DNA of 64,000 nt from an uncultured Eubacterium sp. (GTDB taxonomy: Bacteria > Bacillota > Clostridia > Oscillospirales > Acutalibacteraceae), in the NCBI GenBank assembly GCA_944380545.1, contig CALWHV010000007.1, positions 1 through 64,000 on the forward strand, read 5' to 3'. A program made the position numbers and the translations under genes. Shown here in pieces: positions 34,663 through 44,086 of this stretch. The notes beneath the pieces were generated by a model, which saw only the letters and a list, made by a program, of their open reading frames with translations, was not told the origin of the DNA and did not search any database. Every line of letters begins with the position of its first letter. Within the stretch, counting starts at the first letter, position 1.

Positions 34663-36351
34663 ATGTCTACAATAGTTAAGGACACGCAAAAAGAGCTGAG
34701 AATAAGGATAACCGAGGCGCTTGGCAGAGCCGTTGCAGACGGCGAGCTGCCCGCCGAGCCGATACCCGGCTTCAATATTGAGCGCCCTGCGAACAGCAAA
34801 AACGGCGACCTTTCCGCAAATGTGGCGCTTGCCGGCGCAAAGGCGTTCAAATGCGCTCCGCGAAAGATAGCGGAATGCATTGTGAAGAACATAGACCTTG
34901 ACGGCACGCTTTTTGAGCGCTGCGAGATCGCGGGACCGGGTTTTCTTAATTTTTACCTTTCCCCGCGCTATTACACACAGATAGTTAAGGATGTGCTTGC
35001 AAAGGGAGAGGATTACGGGCGCTCCGACCACGGCAGGGGCAAAAAGGTGATAGTTGAATTCGTATCAGCAAACCCGACCGGCCCGATGCACATAGGAAAC
35101 GCGCGCGGCGGCGCGATAGGCGACTGCCTTGCGGCGGTGCTGGAGCGCGCAGGATACGAGGTGTGCCGCGAATTTTATGTTAACGACGCGGGAAACCAGA
35201 TAGAAAAATTCGCCACCTCGCTTGAGGTGCGCTATCTGCAGATATATAAGGACGGTATAGAGCTGCCGGAGGACGCCTACAAGGGAGCGGACATAACCGA
35301 GCACGCAAAGAATTTTGCAGCCGAATACGGCGACAGATATGTTGACGCAGAGCCGCAGGAGAGGCGAAACGCGCTGGTTGCATACGCCCTACCGAAAAAC
35401 ATTGAGGGGCTTGAGCGCGACCTTTTGAAATACAGAATCAAATACGACAACTGGTTCAGGGAGAGCAGCCTGCACAGCGACGGCTCCGTTGACCGCGTTA
35501 TAGAAAAGATGAAGCAGCTTGGCGTTACCTACGAAGAGGACGGCGCGCTCTGGTTCAGGGCAAGCGATTTCGGCAACGACAAGGATGTTGTGCTTGTGCG
35601 CGCAAACGGCATACCTACTTACATCGTGCCGGACATCGCCTACCATTACAACAAGCTTGTGACGCGCGGCTTTGACAAGGCGGTTGATGTGCTTGGAGCG
35701 GATCACCACGGCTATGTGCCGAGGATGAAGGCGGCGCTGACGGCGCTGGGAATAGACGCAAGCCGGCTTGACTGCGTTATTATGCAGATGGTGCGCCTTG
35801 TTCGAGACGGCGAAACGATAAAGCTTTCAAAGCGCAGCGGAAAAGCCATAACGCTGAACACGCTGCTTGACGAGATACCGATAGACGCGGCGCGCTTCTT
35901 CTTTAATCTGCGCGAGCCGAATTCACATTTTGATTTTGACCTTGACCTTGCGGCGCAGGAAACGAGCCAGAATCCCGTATATTATGTGCAGTACGCGCAC
36001 GCGCGCATATGCTCTATCCTGAAAAAAGCCGAGGCGGACGGAATTGAGCTGCGCACGCCGCAGGACGGCGAGCTTGATATGCTGGGCAGCGACGAGGAGC
36101 GCGAGCTTATACGCCATCTGGCTTCGCTTACAAGCGAGATAGCCGCCGCGGCTGACGCCTACGACCCCGCAAAGATAACCCATTATGTTATTGAGCTTGC
36201 GACGCTGTTTCATAAATTTTACAACGCTCACCGCGTTATAGACGAAAACGAATCGCTTATGCAGGCAAGGCTGTATCTTTGCCTTGCGGTAAAGGAAACC
36301 ATAAAGAACATTCTGGGTATGCTTAAAATAACCGCACCAGAAACAATGTAA
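34663..36351 (+). CDS. argS: Arginyl-tRNA synthetase
   Basis: A 562-residue class I aminoacyl-tRNA synthetase that charges tRNA-Arg. The N-terminal ArgRS additional domain is followed by the HIGH motif in NPTGPMHIGNARGG (about residues 134-147), the KMSKS-equivalent KLSKRSGKAITL and a C-terminal DALR anticodon-binding domain (HYVIELATLFHKFYNAHRV). AAAGGAAG lies before the ATG. It forms an operon with ywiB, and the radical SAM gene follows 15 bases later. Confidence 0.96.
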   Translation: MSTIVKDTQKELRIRITEALGRAVADGELPAEPIPGFNIERPANSKNGDLSANVALAGAKAFKCAPRKIAECIVKNIDLDGTLFERCEIAGPGFLNFYLSPRYYTQIVKDVLAKGEDYGRSDHGRGKKVIVEFVSANPTGPMHIGNARGGAIGDCLAAVLERAGYEVCREFYVNDAGNQIEKFATSLEVRYLQIYKDGIELPEDAYKGADITEHAKNFAAEYGDRYVDAEPQERRNALVAYALPKNIEGLERDLLKYRIKYDNWFRESSLHSDGSVDRVIEKMKQLGVTYEEDGALWFRASDFGNDKDVVLVRANGIPTYIVPDIAYHYNKLVTRGFDKAVDVLGADHHGYVPRMKAALTALGIDASRLDCVIMQMVRLVRDGETIKLSKRSGKAITLNTLLDEIPIDAARFFFNLREPNSHFDFDLDLAAQETSQNPVYYVQYAHARICSILKKAEADGIELRTPQDGELDMLGSDEERELIRHLASLTSEIAAAADAYDPAKITHYVIELATLFHKFYNAHRVIDENESLMQARLYLCLAVKETIKNILGMLKITAPETM

Positions 36352-36366
36352 GGAGCAAGAGAGTTT

Positions 36367-37788
36367 ATGCCTTCTTTCAAAAGCAAAGCGCTGCACGCGA
36401 TCGGAAACGGTCTTTTCAGATACATCTATAAAGACCCGAAGCGCAATATGCTTAGATTGATCAAAACGGCAAAGGCATTTGCCGGGCGTATGTATCCCGA
36501 AAGCACCTTTACAAAGCCCGTTGAGATAATTGAGGATGAAACCAACATCTGGCACCAATACCTGTTCAGGGGGCTCAAAGAGGTGGACGGCGATTTCCTG
36601 CGGCGCGCCGCGCTTACCTTCGGCATTGACCTGGGGCTTATAGGCACATCCACTCTGCGCAGAAAAAGGGACGAGCTTAAATGCAATATCCCCTGGGTTG
36701 TATTGCTTGACCCCACCTCCGCCTGCAATCTTAAATGCAAAGGCTGCTGGGCTGCCGAATACGGGCACCACGCAAGCCTGACGCTTGACGAGATGCGCCG
36801 CGTTATAGGGCAGAGCAAAGAACTTGGCACGCATTTCTTTATGTTTACCGGCGGCGAGCCGCTTATAAAGAAAAACGAGCTGATAACGCTTGCAAAGGAA
36901 AATCCCGACTGCATATTCCTTGCGTTTACGAACGCTACGCTGGTGGACGACGAATTCTGCCTTAAGCTGCTGGAATGCGGCAACTTCGGCCTTGCGCTTT
37001 CAATAGAGGGCAGCGAGGAAACGAACGACGACCGCCGCGGCGGCGGAGCTTACAGGGCGACGCTTGACGCCATGGCGCTGCTCAAAAAGCACGGCTGCCT
37101 TTTCGGCACCTCCGTTTGCTACACCTCCAAAAACTACAAGGCTGTTACAAGCGATGAATTTTATGACAAAATGATTGAAGCGGGCGCGCGGTATATGTGG
37201 TTTTTCCACTATATGCCGGTGGGCGACAACGCCGACACGAGCCTGCTGCTGAGCCCCGAACAGCGCGAGCATGTTTACCGCGAGATAAGGGCAAAGCGCG
37301 ATTCAAAAACCGGCAAGCCGATATTCACCGTTGATTTTCAAAACGACGCGGAATTCGTAGGCGGCTGCATTGCCGGCGGCAGGAATTATTTTCATGTTAA
37401 CTCAAAGGGCGATGTTGAGCCCTGCGTATTCATCCACTATTCCGATTCAAACATACGCGAAAAGAGCATAATGGAATGTCTTAATTCACCGCTGTTCAAA
37501 GAGTATTACAAGGGGCAGCCGTTCAACAAAAACATGCTGCGCCCCTGCCCCATGCTTGAAAACCCGCAGGCGCTGCGCAAGATGGTTGCGCGAAGCGGCG
37601 CGTACTCAACGAACCTTATCAAAAAGGAGAGCGCGGACGAGCTTTGCTCAAAATGCGATGAATACGCCGCAAAATGGGCGCCTAAGGCAAAGGAGATATG
37701 GGAGGAGAAGGCACGCTTCAAGCCCTTTACCCAATATTACCGCGATACGCCGGAGGGCAGGGCGAATTACCGACCGGAGGATTTTTAA
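36367..37788 (+). CDS. Radical SAM protein with C-terminal SPASM-like cysteines
   Basis: A 473-residue enzyme. The 4Fe-4S motif is CNLKCKGC (CxxxCxxC, about residues 119-126), followed by GGEPL. C-terminal cysteines (GGCIAGG, EPCVFIHYSD, RPCPML, LCSKCDEYA) resemble a SPASM/twitch auxiliary cluster site. An N-terminal 110-residue extension precedes the radical SAM core. The family is often simply annotated as radical SAM protein. It may be co-transcribed with argS (15-base gap). The substrate is unknown and no precursor peptide gene is adjacent. Confidence 0.8.
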   Translation: MPSFKSKALHAIGNGLFRYIYKDPKRNMLRLIKTAKAFAGRMYPESTFTKPVEIIEDETNIWHQYLFRGLKEVDGDFLRRAALTFGIDLGLIGTSTLRRKRDELKCNIPWVVLLDPTSACNLKCKGCWAAEYGHHASLTLDEMRRVIGQSKELGTHFFMFTGGEPLIKKNELITLAKENPDCIFLAFTNATLVDDEFCLKLLECGNFGLALSIEGSEETNDDRRGGGAYRATLDAMALLKKHGCLFGTSVCYTSKNYKAVTSDEFYDKMIEAGARYMWFFHYMPVGDNADTSLLLSPEQREHVYREIRAKRDSKTGKPIFTVDFQNDAEFVGGCIAGGRNYFHVNSKGDVEPCVFIHYSDSNIREKSIMECLNSPLFKEYYKGQPFNKNMLRPCPMLENPQALRKMVARSGAYSTNLIKKESADELCSKCDEYAAKWAPKAKEIWEEKARFKPFTQYYRDTPEGRANYRPEDF

Positions 37789-37801
37789 AAGGATACGCAT
37801 C

Positions 37802-37835
37802 AAGACGCCGAAGATGTACTTCGGCGTCTTTTAAT
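37802..37835 (+). terminator. Rho-independent terminator
   Basis: A perfect 12-bp stem AAGACGCCGAAG / CTTCGGCGTCTT followed by TTAATAT. Confidence 0.85.
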
Positions 37836-37913
37836 ATGCTGCGCATATTGAATTTGCGCGGCGGATATGGTATATTCAAAAAGAACACGGTTGGAGCGTG
37901 AAAGAAAAAAATT

Positions 37914-40052
37914 ATGGAAGATGTGCTTTACGGCTTTCTTAAACGAAACCTGCCCGGGCTTGAGGACCGCTTTGAATTTGATATTTCGCCCGATATGGGC
38001 GAAGCATTTTGCCTGAGCTGGCGCGGCGACAGGCTTTTCGTGCGCGCGGGCAGCAAGGTAAACGCCGTTCACGGGATATACGAATACCTGAAAAAATACT
38101 GCTGCGCGCAGCTTTCCTGGTGCGGAAACAGGGAGCTTCACATAACCGAGCTGCCGCGCTTTGACGGCGAATTCAGCCGCTCCTGGCCGCAGAAATACAG
38201 GGTTTATATGAATTACTGCACGCTTGACTATTCGATGTGCTGGTGGGATTTTGAGCGCTGGGAAAAAGAGATAGACTTTATGGCGATGAACGGCATAAAT
38301 ATGCCGCTTGCCGTTGTTGGGTGCGAGGCGGTGTGGTTTGAAACGCTGCTTGAGTTCGGCTTTTCCGAAAAAGAGGCGCTCTCAACGATCTCCGGCCCGG
38401 CGTTTTGGGCGTGGCAGATGATGACCAACATCGAGGGATATATGCGGCCCGAAAGCCGCGACTATGTGTACGAGCGGCTGGAGCTGGGAAGAAAGATCCT
38501 GAAAAGATACCTTGAATACGATATGCACCCGATCCAGCAGGGCTTTTCCGGCCATGTGCCCGTGCTGATGAAAAAGAAATTCAAAAAGGCAAGCATAAAA
38601 CTCAAGGCAAGCTGGTGCGGCTTTGCAAAAACGGCGCAGCTTGACCCGCTTGACCCCCTGTTTCAGAAAATGGGCGCGGCTTATCTTGCAAATCTTAAAA
38701 GTCTGTTCGGCTTTTACAGCTTTATTGCGTGCGACCCGTTTCACGAGGGGCACCCGCCGAAGCCGCAGGCAAGCTATCTTGCGGCCGTAGGCAGGGCGAT
38801 AGACAAAATGTACCGCGACTTTGATGAAAGCTCCGTTTGGGTAATGCAGGCCTGGACGCTTAGGGAGCATATAGTTAAAGCCGTGCCGAAGGAGCGCCTG
38901 CTGCTGCTTGACCTGAACTCAAAAAGCACGCCTGCACATTCAAATATGTGGGGCTATCCCGTTGTGGCGGGGATGCTGCACGATTTCGGCGGCAAGAACC
39001 CGATGCAGGGCAAGCTTGAGGAGCACAGCAAAAACATATATCTGACGCTTAAAAACGGCGGCGCAAATGTTTTGGGCAGCGGTCTTTTTATGGAGGGCAT
39101 AGAGCAGAACCCGGCGGTTTACGATATGCAGTTTGAGCTGCTGACCCTGCCCGACGCCCTTGACCTTGACGAGTGGCTGAGGGACTACATAAAGCGCCGC
39201 TACGGGCATTTCAGCGAAACGCTTTACCGCGCGTGGCTGATGCTGCTTGAGACCTGCTACAAAAGCGAGGGCTACAGCGAAAACAATGTGGGCTCCTGCC
39301 TTGCCTCGCGCCCGCAGCTTATGCCGGCGTGGACGGGGCTTTCCTGCCGCGTTAAAAAATATTACGATTTTGAAAGACTTGAGGAGGCTGCCGCGCTCTT
39401 TTGCTCCGCCGCAGATGAATTTTCCGGCAGCGACGGCTATCAATACGACCTGTGCGACATTCTGCGCCAGGCGATGAGCAACAGATTTTACACGAACGAG
39501 GCGGCGTACAGGGACGCTTATAAGGCAAGGGATGCAAAAAAGACGCGCGCCCTTATGGAGGAGCAGCTTGAGCTGCTTTCCGATATGGACGCGCTGCTTT
39601 CGCACCGCAGCGAGCTTTGCCTGAGCCGCTGGCTGCACGATGCGAACGCGCTTGCCGAAAACGAACGCGAGCGAGAATATTTTGAGCTCAATGCCAGAAC
39701 GCTGATAACGATCTGGGGCGATTATTATTCAGACCATCCGCATCTTTTTGACTACGCCTGGCGCGAATGGAGCGGTATGATAGGCGGCTACTACAAAAAG
39801 CGCTGGCAGATGTTTTACGAGGAATGTCAGAAGCATCTTGAAAACAAAACGCCGTTTTTCTTCATAAAGGGGAACAGCTACCCCGGCAGGCTTGCCGCGC
39901 GCAAATTCAAATTCGGCAGGAAGCTGGGAGAATTTGAAACAAAATGGTGCCTGCTGCGCTCAAATGAAAAAGCGCCCGTGGACAGCGATGTTGTGCCGGA
40001 CGCGCGAGCGCTTATCAAAAAGTGGAGCATAGGCGGCAAAAGCCGCAGTTAA
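37914..40052 (+). CDS. Alpha-N-acetylglucosaminidase (NAGLU, GH89), no signal peptide
   Basis: A 712-residue glycoside hydrolase of family 89. It removes terminal alpha-linked N-acetylglucosamine, as found on gastric mucin or heparan fragments. Family features: an N-terminal mixed domain, then VYMNYCTLDYSMCWWDFERWEKEIDFMAMNGINMPLA, DPFHEG and the W-x-M-Q-A-W block (VWVMQAWTLRE), then a helical C-terminal domain (WRLWL-like DANALAENEREREYFELNARTLITIWG). There is no signal peptide, so the substrate must be imported first. The gene is monocistronic and is convergent with the PI-PLC-like gene. Confidence 0.88.
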   Translation: MEDVLYGFLKRNLPGLEDRFEFDISPDMGEAFCLSWRGDRLFVRAGSKVNAVHGIYEYLKKYCCAQLSWCGNRELHITELPRFDGEFSRSWPQKYRVYMNYCTLDYSMCWWDFERWEKEIDFMAMNGINMPLAVVGCEAVWFETLLEFGFSEKEALSTISGPAFWAWQMMTNIEGYMRPESRDYVYERLELGRKILKRYLEYDMHPIQQGFSGHVPVLMKKKFKKASIKLKASWCGFAKTAQLDPLDPLFQKMGAAYLANLKSLFGFYSFIACDPFHEGHPPKPQASYLAAVGRAIDKMYRDFDESSVWVMQAWTLREHIVKAVPKERLLLLDLNSKSTPAHSNMWGYPVVAGMLHDFGGKNPMQGKLEEHSKNIYLTLKNGGANVLGSGLFMEGIEQNPAVYDMQFELLTLPDALDLDEWLRDYIKRRYGHFSETLYRAWLMLLETCYKSEGYSENNVGSCLASRPQLMPAWTGLSCRVKKYYDFERLEEAAALFCSAADEFSGSDGYQYDLCDILRQAMSNRFYTNEAAYRDAYKARDAKKTRALMEEQLELLSDMDALLSHRSELCLSRWLHDANALAENEREREYFELNARTLITIWGDYYSDHPHLFDYAWREWSGMIGGYYKKRWQMFYEECQKHLENKTPFFFIKGNSYPGRLAARKFKFGRKLGEFETKWCLLRSNEKAPVDSDVVPDARALIKKWSIGGKSRS

Positions 40053-40070
40053 GCTGCGGCTCAAAGCGGC

Positions 40071-40952
40071 TTAAAAATTGAGGTTTATGATCTTCATCAT
40101 AAGCGCCGCCGACGGGAAATCGCAGTAAATGGTGCCGTAATAATTGGCGGCGTCAAGCGGATACTCCATAAATTTAGGATTGATATATTCGGCGTTTTTG
40201 CGCGGACCCTTAAGCCCGCCCGCCGTGGAGAGATAATTGATGATGTATGTGCCGTCAAACGGCTGGGCCGAATCAAGAAACGGCTTTATACATTCGCTCC
40301 ACCGCGGTTCGGGCTTATATTTATATCGGTCCTGAATAATGAAGCTTGCGCTCTGCTCTCCGCCCGTTTCAAGCGTCAGCGGCTGAGGCACGGCGGTGTC
40401 CTGCTCTACCCAGCCGGAGAAATCAAGACCCGTGTTAAGCGGGGTAAATTCAGCTCGCTGCGCCATACGGCAGCGGCGGATAAGAAAAATCCTGCCCCTC
40501 ACCTCGCCGAGGTGCGGCACTCTGTTTTCGCAGAACCAAAGCTCCGGCTCTTTTGAAATATATGTAAAAAACAGATTATCAAAGCATTTTTCGTTTTCCG
40601 TGCCGCTGTCGTTTTTAAACTGAAAAACGATAGTCTCGCTCGGATTTTCGCGCAGGAAATCGCGGCAGGCGTCAATAACATAATCAAGCTCCATCTGCCT
40701 TGCAAACGGATTAGAGCTTGTGAACGCCTTTGCAACGCCGTGCACCATACCGAGCCGCTCGCCGAGGCTCTGCACACGGATATCAAGCGCGCGAACGCCG
40801 AGGCAAAGCTGCTCGTAAACCGTGAGATCCTGCGTGTTTGAAATATGGCGAAACTGCACGAATTTAGTTACGCAGTCGTGCGTGCCGGGGATCGCAAGGC
40901 TCAAAAGATCCGCAGAGCCGTCTATATTTTTCATCCAGTTTTCAAGCTTCAT
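40071..40952 (-). CDS. Phosphatidylinositol-specific phospholipase C-like protein
   Basis: A 293-residue protein with the bacterial PI-PLC X domain. The two catalytic histidines are visible in IPGTHDC (about residue 23-29) and MVHGVAKA. ALDIRVQ and SETIVFQFKND match the barrel strands. There is no signal peptide, unlike secreted virulence-type PI-PLC, so it may act on a cytoplasmic inositol phosphodiester or have lost its export signal. ATG at 40952 has GGAG 8 bases upstream. Monocistronic. Confidence 0.8.
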   Translation of the reverse strand: MKLENWMKNIDGSADLLSLAIPGTHDCVTKFVQFRHISNTQDLTVYEQLCLGVRALDIRVQSLGERLGMVHGVAKAFTSSNPFARQMELDYVIDACRDFLRENPSETIVFQFKNDSGTENEKCFDNLFFTYISKEPELWFCENRVPHLGEVRGRIFLIRRCRMAQRAEFTPLNTGLDFSGWVEQDTAVPQPLTLETGGEQSASFIIQDRYKYKPEPRWSECIKPFLDSAQPFDGTYIINYLSTAGGLKGPRKNAEYINPKFMEYPLDAANYYGTIYCDFPSAALMMKIINLNF

Positions 40953-41064
40953 AATCACCACTCCAACGCCGTTGCTGCCTATATTGTAGCACAGCCGCGC
41001 GATTTGCGCAATCGTTGAAAAAGGCGGAAAACTGTGTTATATTTATTAAAAGGAGCTGATATCA

Positions 41065-41511
41065 ATGATTCTGCTTGAAAAAAGCGGCGTTATAACGCCC
41101 GATATGGATAAAACGAATATCGCCTTTGAATTTGACGCGCCTGATGACTTCGGCGCGATAACGGCGGATTTTTCATACGCGCCGAAAACGCTTGAGGACG
41201 AGGACGCCGCGCTGCGCCTTGTTTACTCGGCGTTAAAGCGTTTCAGGCCGGCGGGCGGGCAGGACGACCCGCACGAGCATCTGCCGGTCAAAAATCTTAT
41301 CACCCTTTCGTTTGACGACCCGAACGGCTACCGCGGCGCGGCGCACAGGCAGCCGAATGAACAGCGCATAAGGCTCTGCGAAAGCGGCGGCACGCCCGGC
41401 TTTTACAACAGGAAGAACCGCGGCGGAAAATGGCGCGTTATGCTGAACATACACTGCTGCGTAAGCGATGTGCGCTACACGCTGAAAATTGAGGGAGGCG
41501 AGGAAAAGTGA
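41065..41511 (+). CDS. Small beta-rich partner of the PHP-domain protein
   Basis: A 148-residue protein with predicted beta strands and no membrane segment. The C-terminal part (GKWRVMLNIHCCVSDVRYTLKIEG) resembles the N-terminal beta-sandwich that precedes the PHP domain in CehA/McbA-family proteins. The stop codon overlaps the GTG of the PHP gene by 4 bases, so the two are coupled and probably form one functional unit that is a single polypeptide elsewhere. AAGGAG lies 9 bases before the ATG. Confidence 0.65.
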   Translation: MILLEKSGVITPDMDKTNIAFEFDAPDDFGAITADFSYAPKTLEDEDAALRLVYSALKRFRPAGGQDDPHEHLPVKNLITLSFDDPNGYRGAAHRQPNEQRIRLCESGGTPGFYNRKNRGGKWRVMLNIHCCVSDVRYTLKIEGGEEK

Positions 41512-42464
41512 GCTATCTACCCTGCGAGCTGCACTGCCACACCGTTCATTCGGACGGCGATTTCACCGTTGCCGGACTTCAGAAAGCGGCGGCGGAGGAT
41601 CACCTTTCGCTGATAGCGCTGACCGACCACAACACCTCAAGCGGCTTTGAGGAGGTTGACCAAAGCATAGTGCCCGTCTTAAAGGGCATTGAATGGACGA
41701 CCTACTTCGGCCATATGCTTGTGCTGGGCGCGAACGATTTTGTTGACTGGCGCGACGCCGAGCCGGACAATATAGACGAAAAGATGAAAGCCGTGCGAGC
41801 AGCCGGCGGCGTAGTTGGCATCGCGCATCCGTTTCAGGACGGCTCTCCCCTTTGCACGGGCGGCAGATGGGAATTCAATGTGCGCGATTTCAGAAATGTT
41901 GACTACATAGAGGTCTGGCACGAGGCGTTCAGCCCGAAAAACACGGAAAACGACCGCGCGCTCGATATGTATACGCGCCTGCTTGACGAGGGATACCGCC
42001 TTGCCGCCGTTTACGGCAGGGACTGGCACAGGCCGGCGGCAGCGGAGCGACACTGGGGCTGCACATATCTTCATTTCGACGGCGGAGCCGCAACGCCGGA
42101 GGGGGCGAAAAAGGCGATAAGGCTGGGCAAGACGGTTGCCTCCACCGGCGCTAAATTCATCTTCCGCGTACACAGGCTCGGCAAGACCTACGGTCTCGGC
42201 TCAACGATACCGAGGGGCAACGCGATTTTCAGTTTTTTTACCGACCTTCATTCACGCGAGAAGAATGCCGGACGCGAAACGATAGAATACAAGACGATAA
42301 AAATAGTTACGAACGGCGGAAAGACCGCGCTTGAAACAAGATGCGACACGCGCCACGAGCGTCTGCGCCTTGAGCGCGGGCACTGGTACCGCGCCGAGCT
42401 TTGGGGCGATGTGGACGGGGAAAGGAAAATCCTTGCCGTTACAAGCCCCGTCTACTGCGAATAA
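41508..42464 (+). CDS. PHP-domain phosphoesterase, CehA/McbA-like
   Basis: A 318-residue metal-dependent phosphoesterase. PHP motifs are clear: ELHCHTVHSDG (residues 7-17), LTDHNT, GIEWTT, GIAHPFQ, and GRDWHRP near residue 180. CehA/McbA-like relatives hydrolyse small esters or phosphoesters. GTG start overlapping the previous stop. It is the last host gene before the left end of the IME, and its last 213 bases are antisense to the read-through end of the recombinase frame. Confidence 0.85.
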   Translation: MSYLPCELHCHTVHSDGDFTVAGLQKAAAEDHLSLIALTDHNTSSGFEEVDQSIVPVLKGIEWTTYFGHMLVLGANDFVDWRDAEPDNIDEKMKAVRAAGGVVGIAHPFQDGSPLCTGGRWEFNVRDFRNVDYIEVWHEAFSPKNTENDRALDMYTRLLDEGYRLAAVYGRDWHRPAAAERHWGCTYLHFDGGAATPEGAKKAIRLGKTVASTGAKFIFRVHRLGKTYGLGSTIPRGNAIFSFFTDLHSREKNAGRETIEYKTIKIVTNGGKTALETRCDTRHERLRLERGHWYRAELWGDVDGERKILAVTSPVYCE

Positions 42465-44015
42465 AAGCAAAACGAGCGGCATCGGGATATACCGCCCTCG
42501 CGTACGAAATGTTTTCGGGCATAAAAGAACTGCGTCACGCATTTTGCGCGGCGCAGTTTTTGGTGGAGTTAAAGATGATAAATCCGAAACATTATTTAAT
42601 TCATCGAATGAGAGTTCTTTTGCGCCGTCTTTGTAATTGAAATGAAATTCGATCTTGTCATCATAAAGGATAACCGCATTTACAAAACTGTCTATAAGCC
42701 TTCGTCTGTATTCTAACTTATGAAAATCAAATTTTCTGAATTTATGAAACCAAAACTCAAGCTGCTCTCTTGTCAACTTAGGCTGTTTAATGTTCTCTTC
42801 CGCAATTTGTATCTCCAACTCTTCTTTGCGTTTTTCGAGTTCGTCCAACCTTTGCTTAGTTGATTTTGTGATTATTCCCTGCTCAATGGCGTTAATCATA
42901 TTTTTTATAGATTTTTCAGTTTCGGAAAGTTCTTTTTTCAGAATCGGAACCGTTGTATTTTCACTTTCCAGGGTCTTTAGAATACTGTCAATAATCCGTT
43001 CTATTAGATCATCGTCCATTATTGTATCCATGACTTGTTTTACAACTATATTTTCTATCCAATCCTTTTTAACTGCTTTTTTATCGCAGCTTTTCGTGCG
43101 TTTTGCATTGACACACTTATAGTAGGAATAGCGATTGCCTTTTGCGCGTCCGCTTTCGCCGACCATAAAGGACATACATTTGCCGCAATAGAGTTTTGTG
43201 GTTAAAAGATAATCGTCCTCTGCCTTATGTCTGGCAGGGGCTCTTTTGCTTTTTGCAAGTATTTGTTGAACATCGTCAAACACATCTTGAGAAACTATTG
43301 CAGGAATGCCGTTTGGAATAACAGTACCGCTGTAAATATATTCACCTATGTATCTGCGGTTCGTTAAAATTCTGGCAATGTTACTCACCTTAAACTTACT
43401 GCCTCGCTGTGTTCTAAAGCCTTTGTTATTGAGTAAATCAGCAATTTCCTGCTGCGTCATTCCGCTTTTATAACTTTCAAAAATTTCACGGACAATCGGC
43501 GCGGTCATCGGGTCTATCTGATAATGCTGTTCACTGTCAATACGATAACCCAAAGCAAGTGACCCGCCGTTGTATTTACATTTCAAAGCATTTTCTGTTA
43601 AACCTCTGTTTATCTTTTCCGCAAGTTCAACCGAATAATATTCAGCCATACCTTCCAGCACGGATTCCAGGATAATGCCTTCAGCTCCTTCGCTTATGGC
43701 TTCAGTAGCGGATATTACACGAACATTATTCTTTTTGAGGAGATTTTTATAATGAGCGGAATCATAACGGTTACGAGCAAAACGGTCGAGTTTCCAAACG
43801 ATAATAACATCAAACAAACCTTTGGAACTGTCATTTATCATCTGCTGAAATGCCGGACGGTTGTCTGTCTTTGCGGACAACGCACGGTCGATATATGAAT
43901 CAATAATTCGAATGTCATTCTTTTCAGCAAACGCTTTGCATTCACGCAACTGACCGTCAATCGACTCTTCACGCTGATTGTCGCTTGAGTATCGCGCGTA
44001 GATCACACCGTTCAT
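42252..44015 (-). CDS. Large serine recombinase (integrase) of the IME, reading out into the chromosome
   Basis: A 587-residue large serine recombinase, the likely integration and excision enzyme. The resolvase domain starts MNGVIYARYSSDNQREES with the catalytic Ser near residue 10. A recombinase domain follows (about 150-260), then a zinc ribbon (YCGKCMSFM ... YYKCVN ... SC) and a coiled coil. About residue 482 the frame reaches the direct repeat at the element edge. The last 100 or so residues are encoded by chromosomal DNA antisense to the PHP gene. In the excised circle the frame would cross the junction and stop after about 20 residues. It has a TTGACA-17-TAATAT promoter and GAGGTGAT before the ATG. 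Confidence 0.92.
   Translation of the reverse strand: MNGVIYARYSSDNQREESIDGQLRECKAFAEKNDIRIIDSYIDRALSAKTDNRPAFQQMINDSSKGLFDVIIVWKLDRFARNRYDSAHYKNLLKKNNVRVISATEAISEGAEGIILESVLEGMAEYYSVELAEKINRGLTENALKCKYNGGSLALGYRIDSEQHYQIDPMTAPIVREIFESYKSGMTQQEIADLLNNKGFRTQRGSKFKVSNIARILTNRRYIGEYIYSGTVIPNGIPAIVSQDVFDDVQQILAKSKRAPARHKAEDDYLLTTKLYCGKCMSFMVGESGRAKGNRYSYYKCVNAKRTKSCDKKAVKKDWIENIVVKQVMDTIMDDDLIERIIDSILKTLESENTTVPILKKELSETEKSIKNMINAIEQGIITKSTKQRLDELEKRKEELEIQIAEENIKQPKLTREQLEFWFHKFRKFDFHKLEYRRRLIDSFVNAVILYDDKIEFHFNYKDGAKELSFDELNNVSDLSSLTPPKTAPRKMRDAVLLCPKTFRTRGRYIPMPLVLLLFAVDGACNGKDFPFPVHIAPKLGAVPVPALKAQTLVARVASCFKRGLSAVRNYFYRLVFYRFASGILLA
42528..42558. terminator. Native ssrA terminator, now stranded at the left junction
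   Basis: AACTGCG (42528-42534) pairs with CGCAGTT (42552-42558), with an inner CGC/GCG stem. T tracts lie on both sides (TTTTT on plus, CTTTT on minus). It abuts the left 11-bp repeat. In the chromosome without the element it would directly follow the tmRNA 3' end, so it is very likely the original ssrA terminator, shared with the PHP gene. Confidence 0.8.
42558..42568. repeat. Left attachment-site repeat (attL)
   Basis: TTTTGGTGGAG, identical to 54558-54568. Sequence on the left is chromosomal (terminator, PHP gene) and on the right is element. Confidence 0.8.
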
Positions 44016-44033
44016 TCAATCACCTCAATCAGC

Positions 44034-44062
44034 ATATTAGCGCGCAAAAGAATTTTTGTCAA
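44034..44062 (-). promoter_or_regulatory. Promoter of the serine recombinase
   Basis: On the minus strand TTGACA (44062-44057), a 17-base spacer and TAATAT (44039-44034). Confidence 0.75.
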
Positions 44063-44086
44063 CTCTACGAAAATGTATTAAGCAAA

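Noticed and set aside
40039..40060. AGCCGCAG/CTGCGGCT hairpin after the GH89 gene as a terminator
   Set aside because: A stem is present but no T tract follows on either strand, so I did not list it.
42252..42560. Treating the last 100 residues of the recombinase as a functional domain
   Set aside because: They are encoded by chromosomal DNA beyond the attachment repeat, antisense to the PHP gene, and have no domain character.
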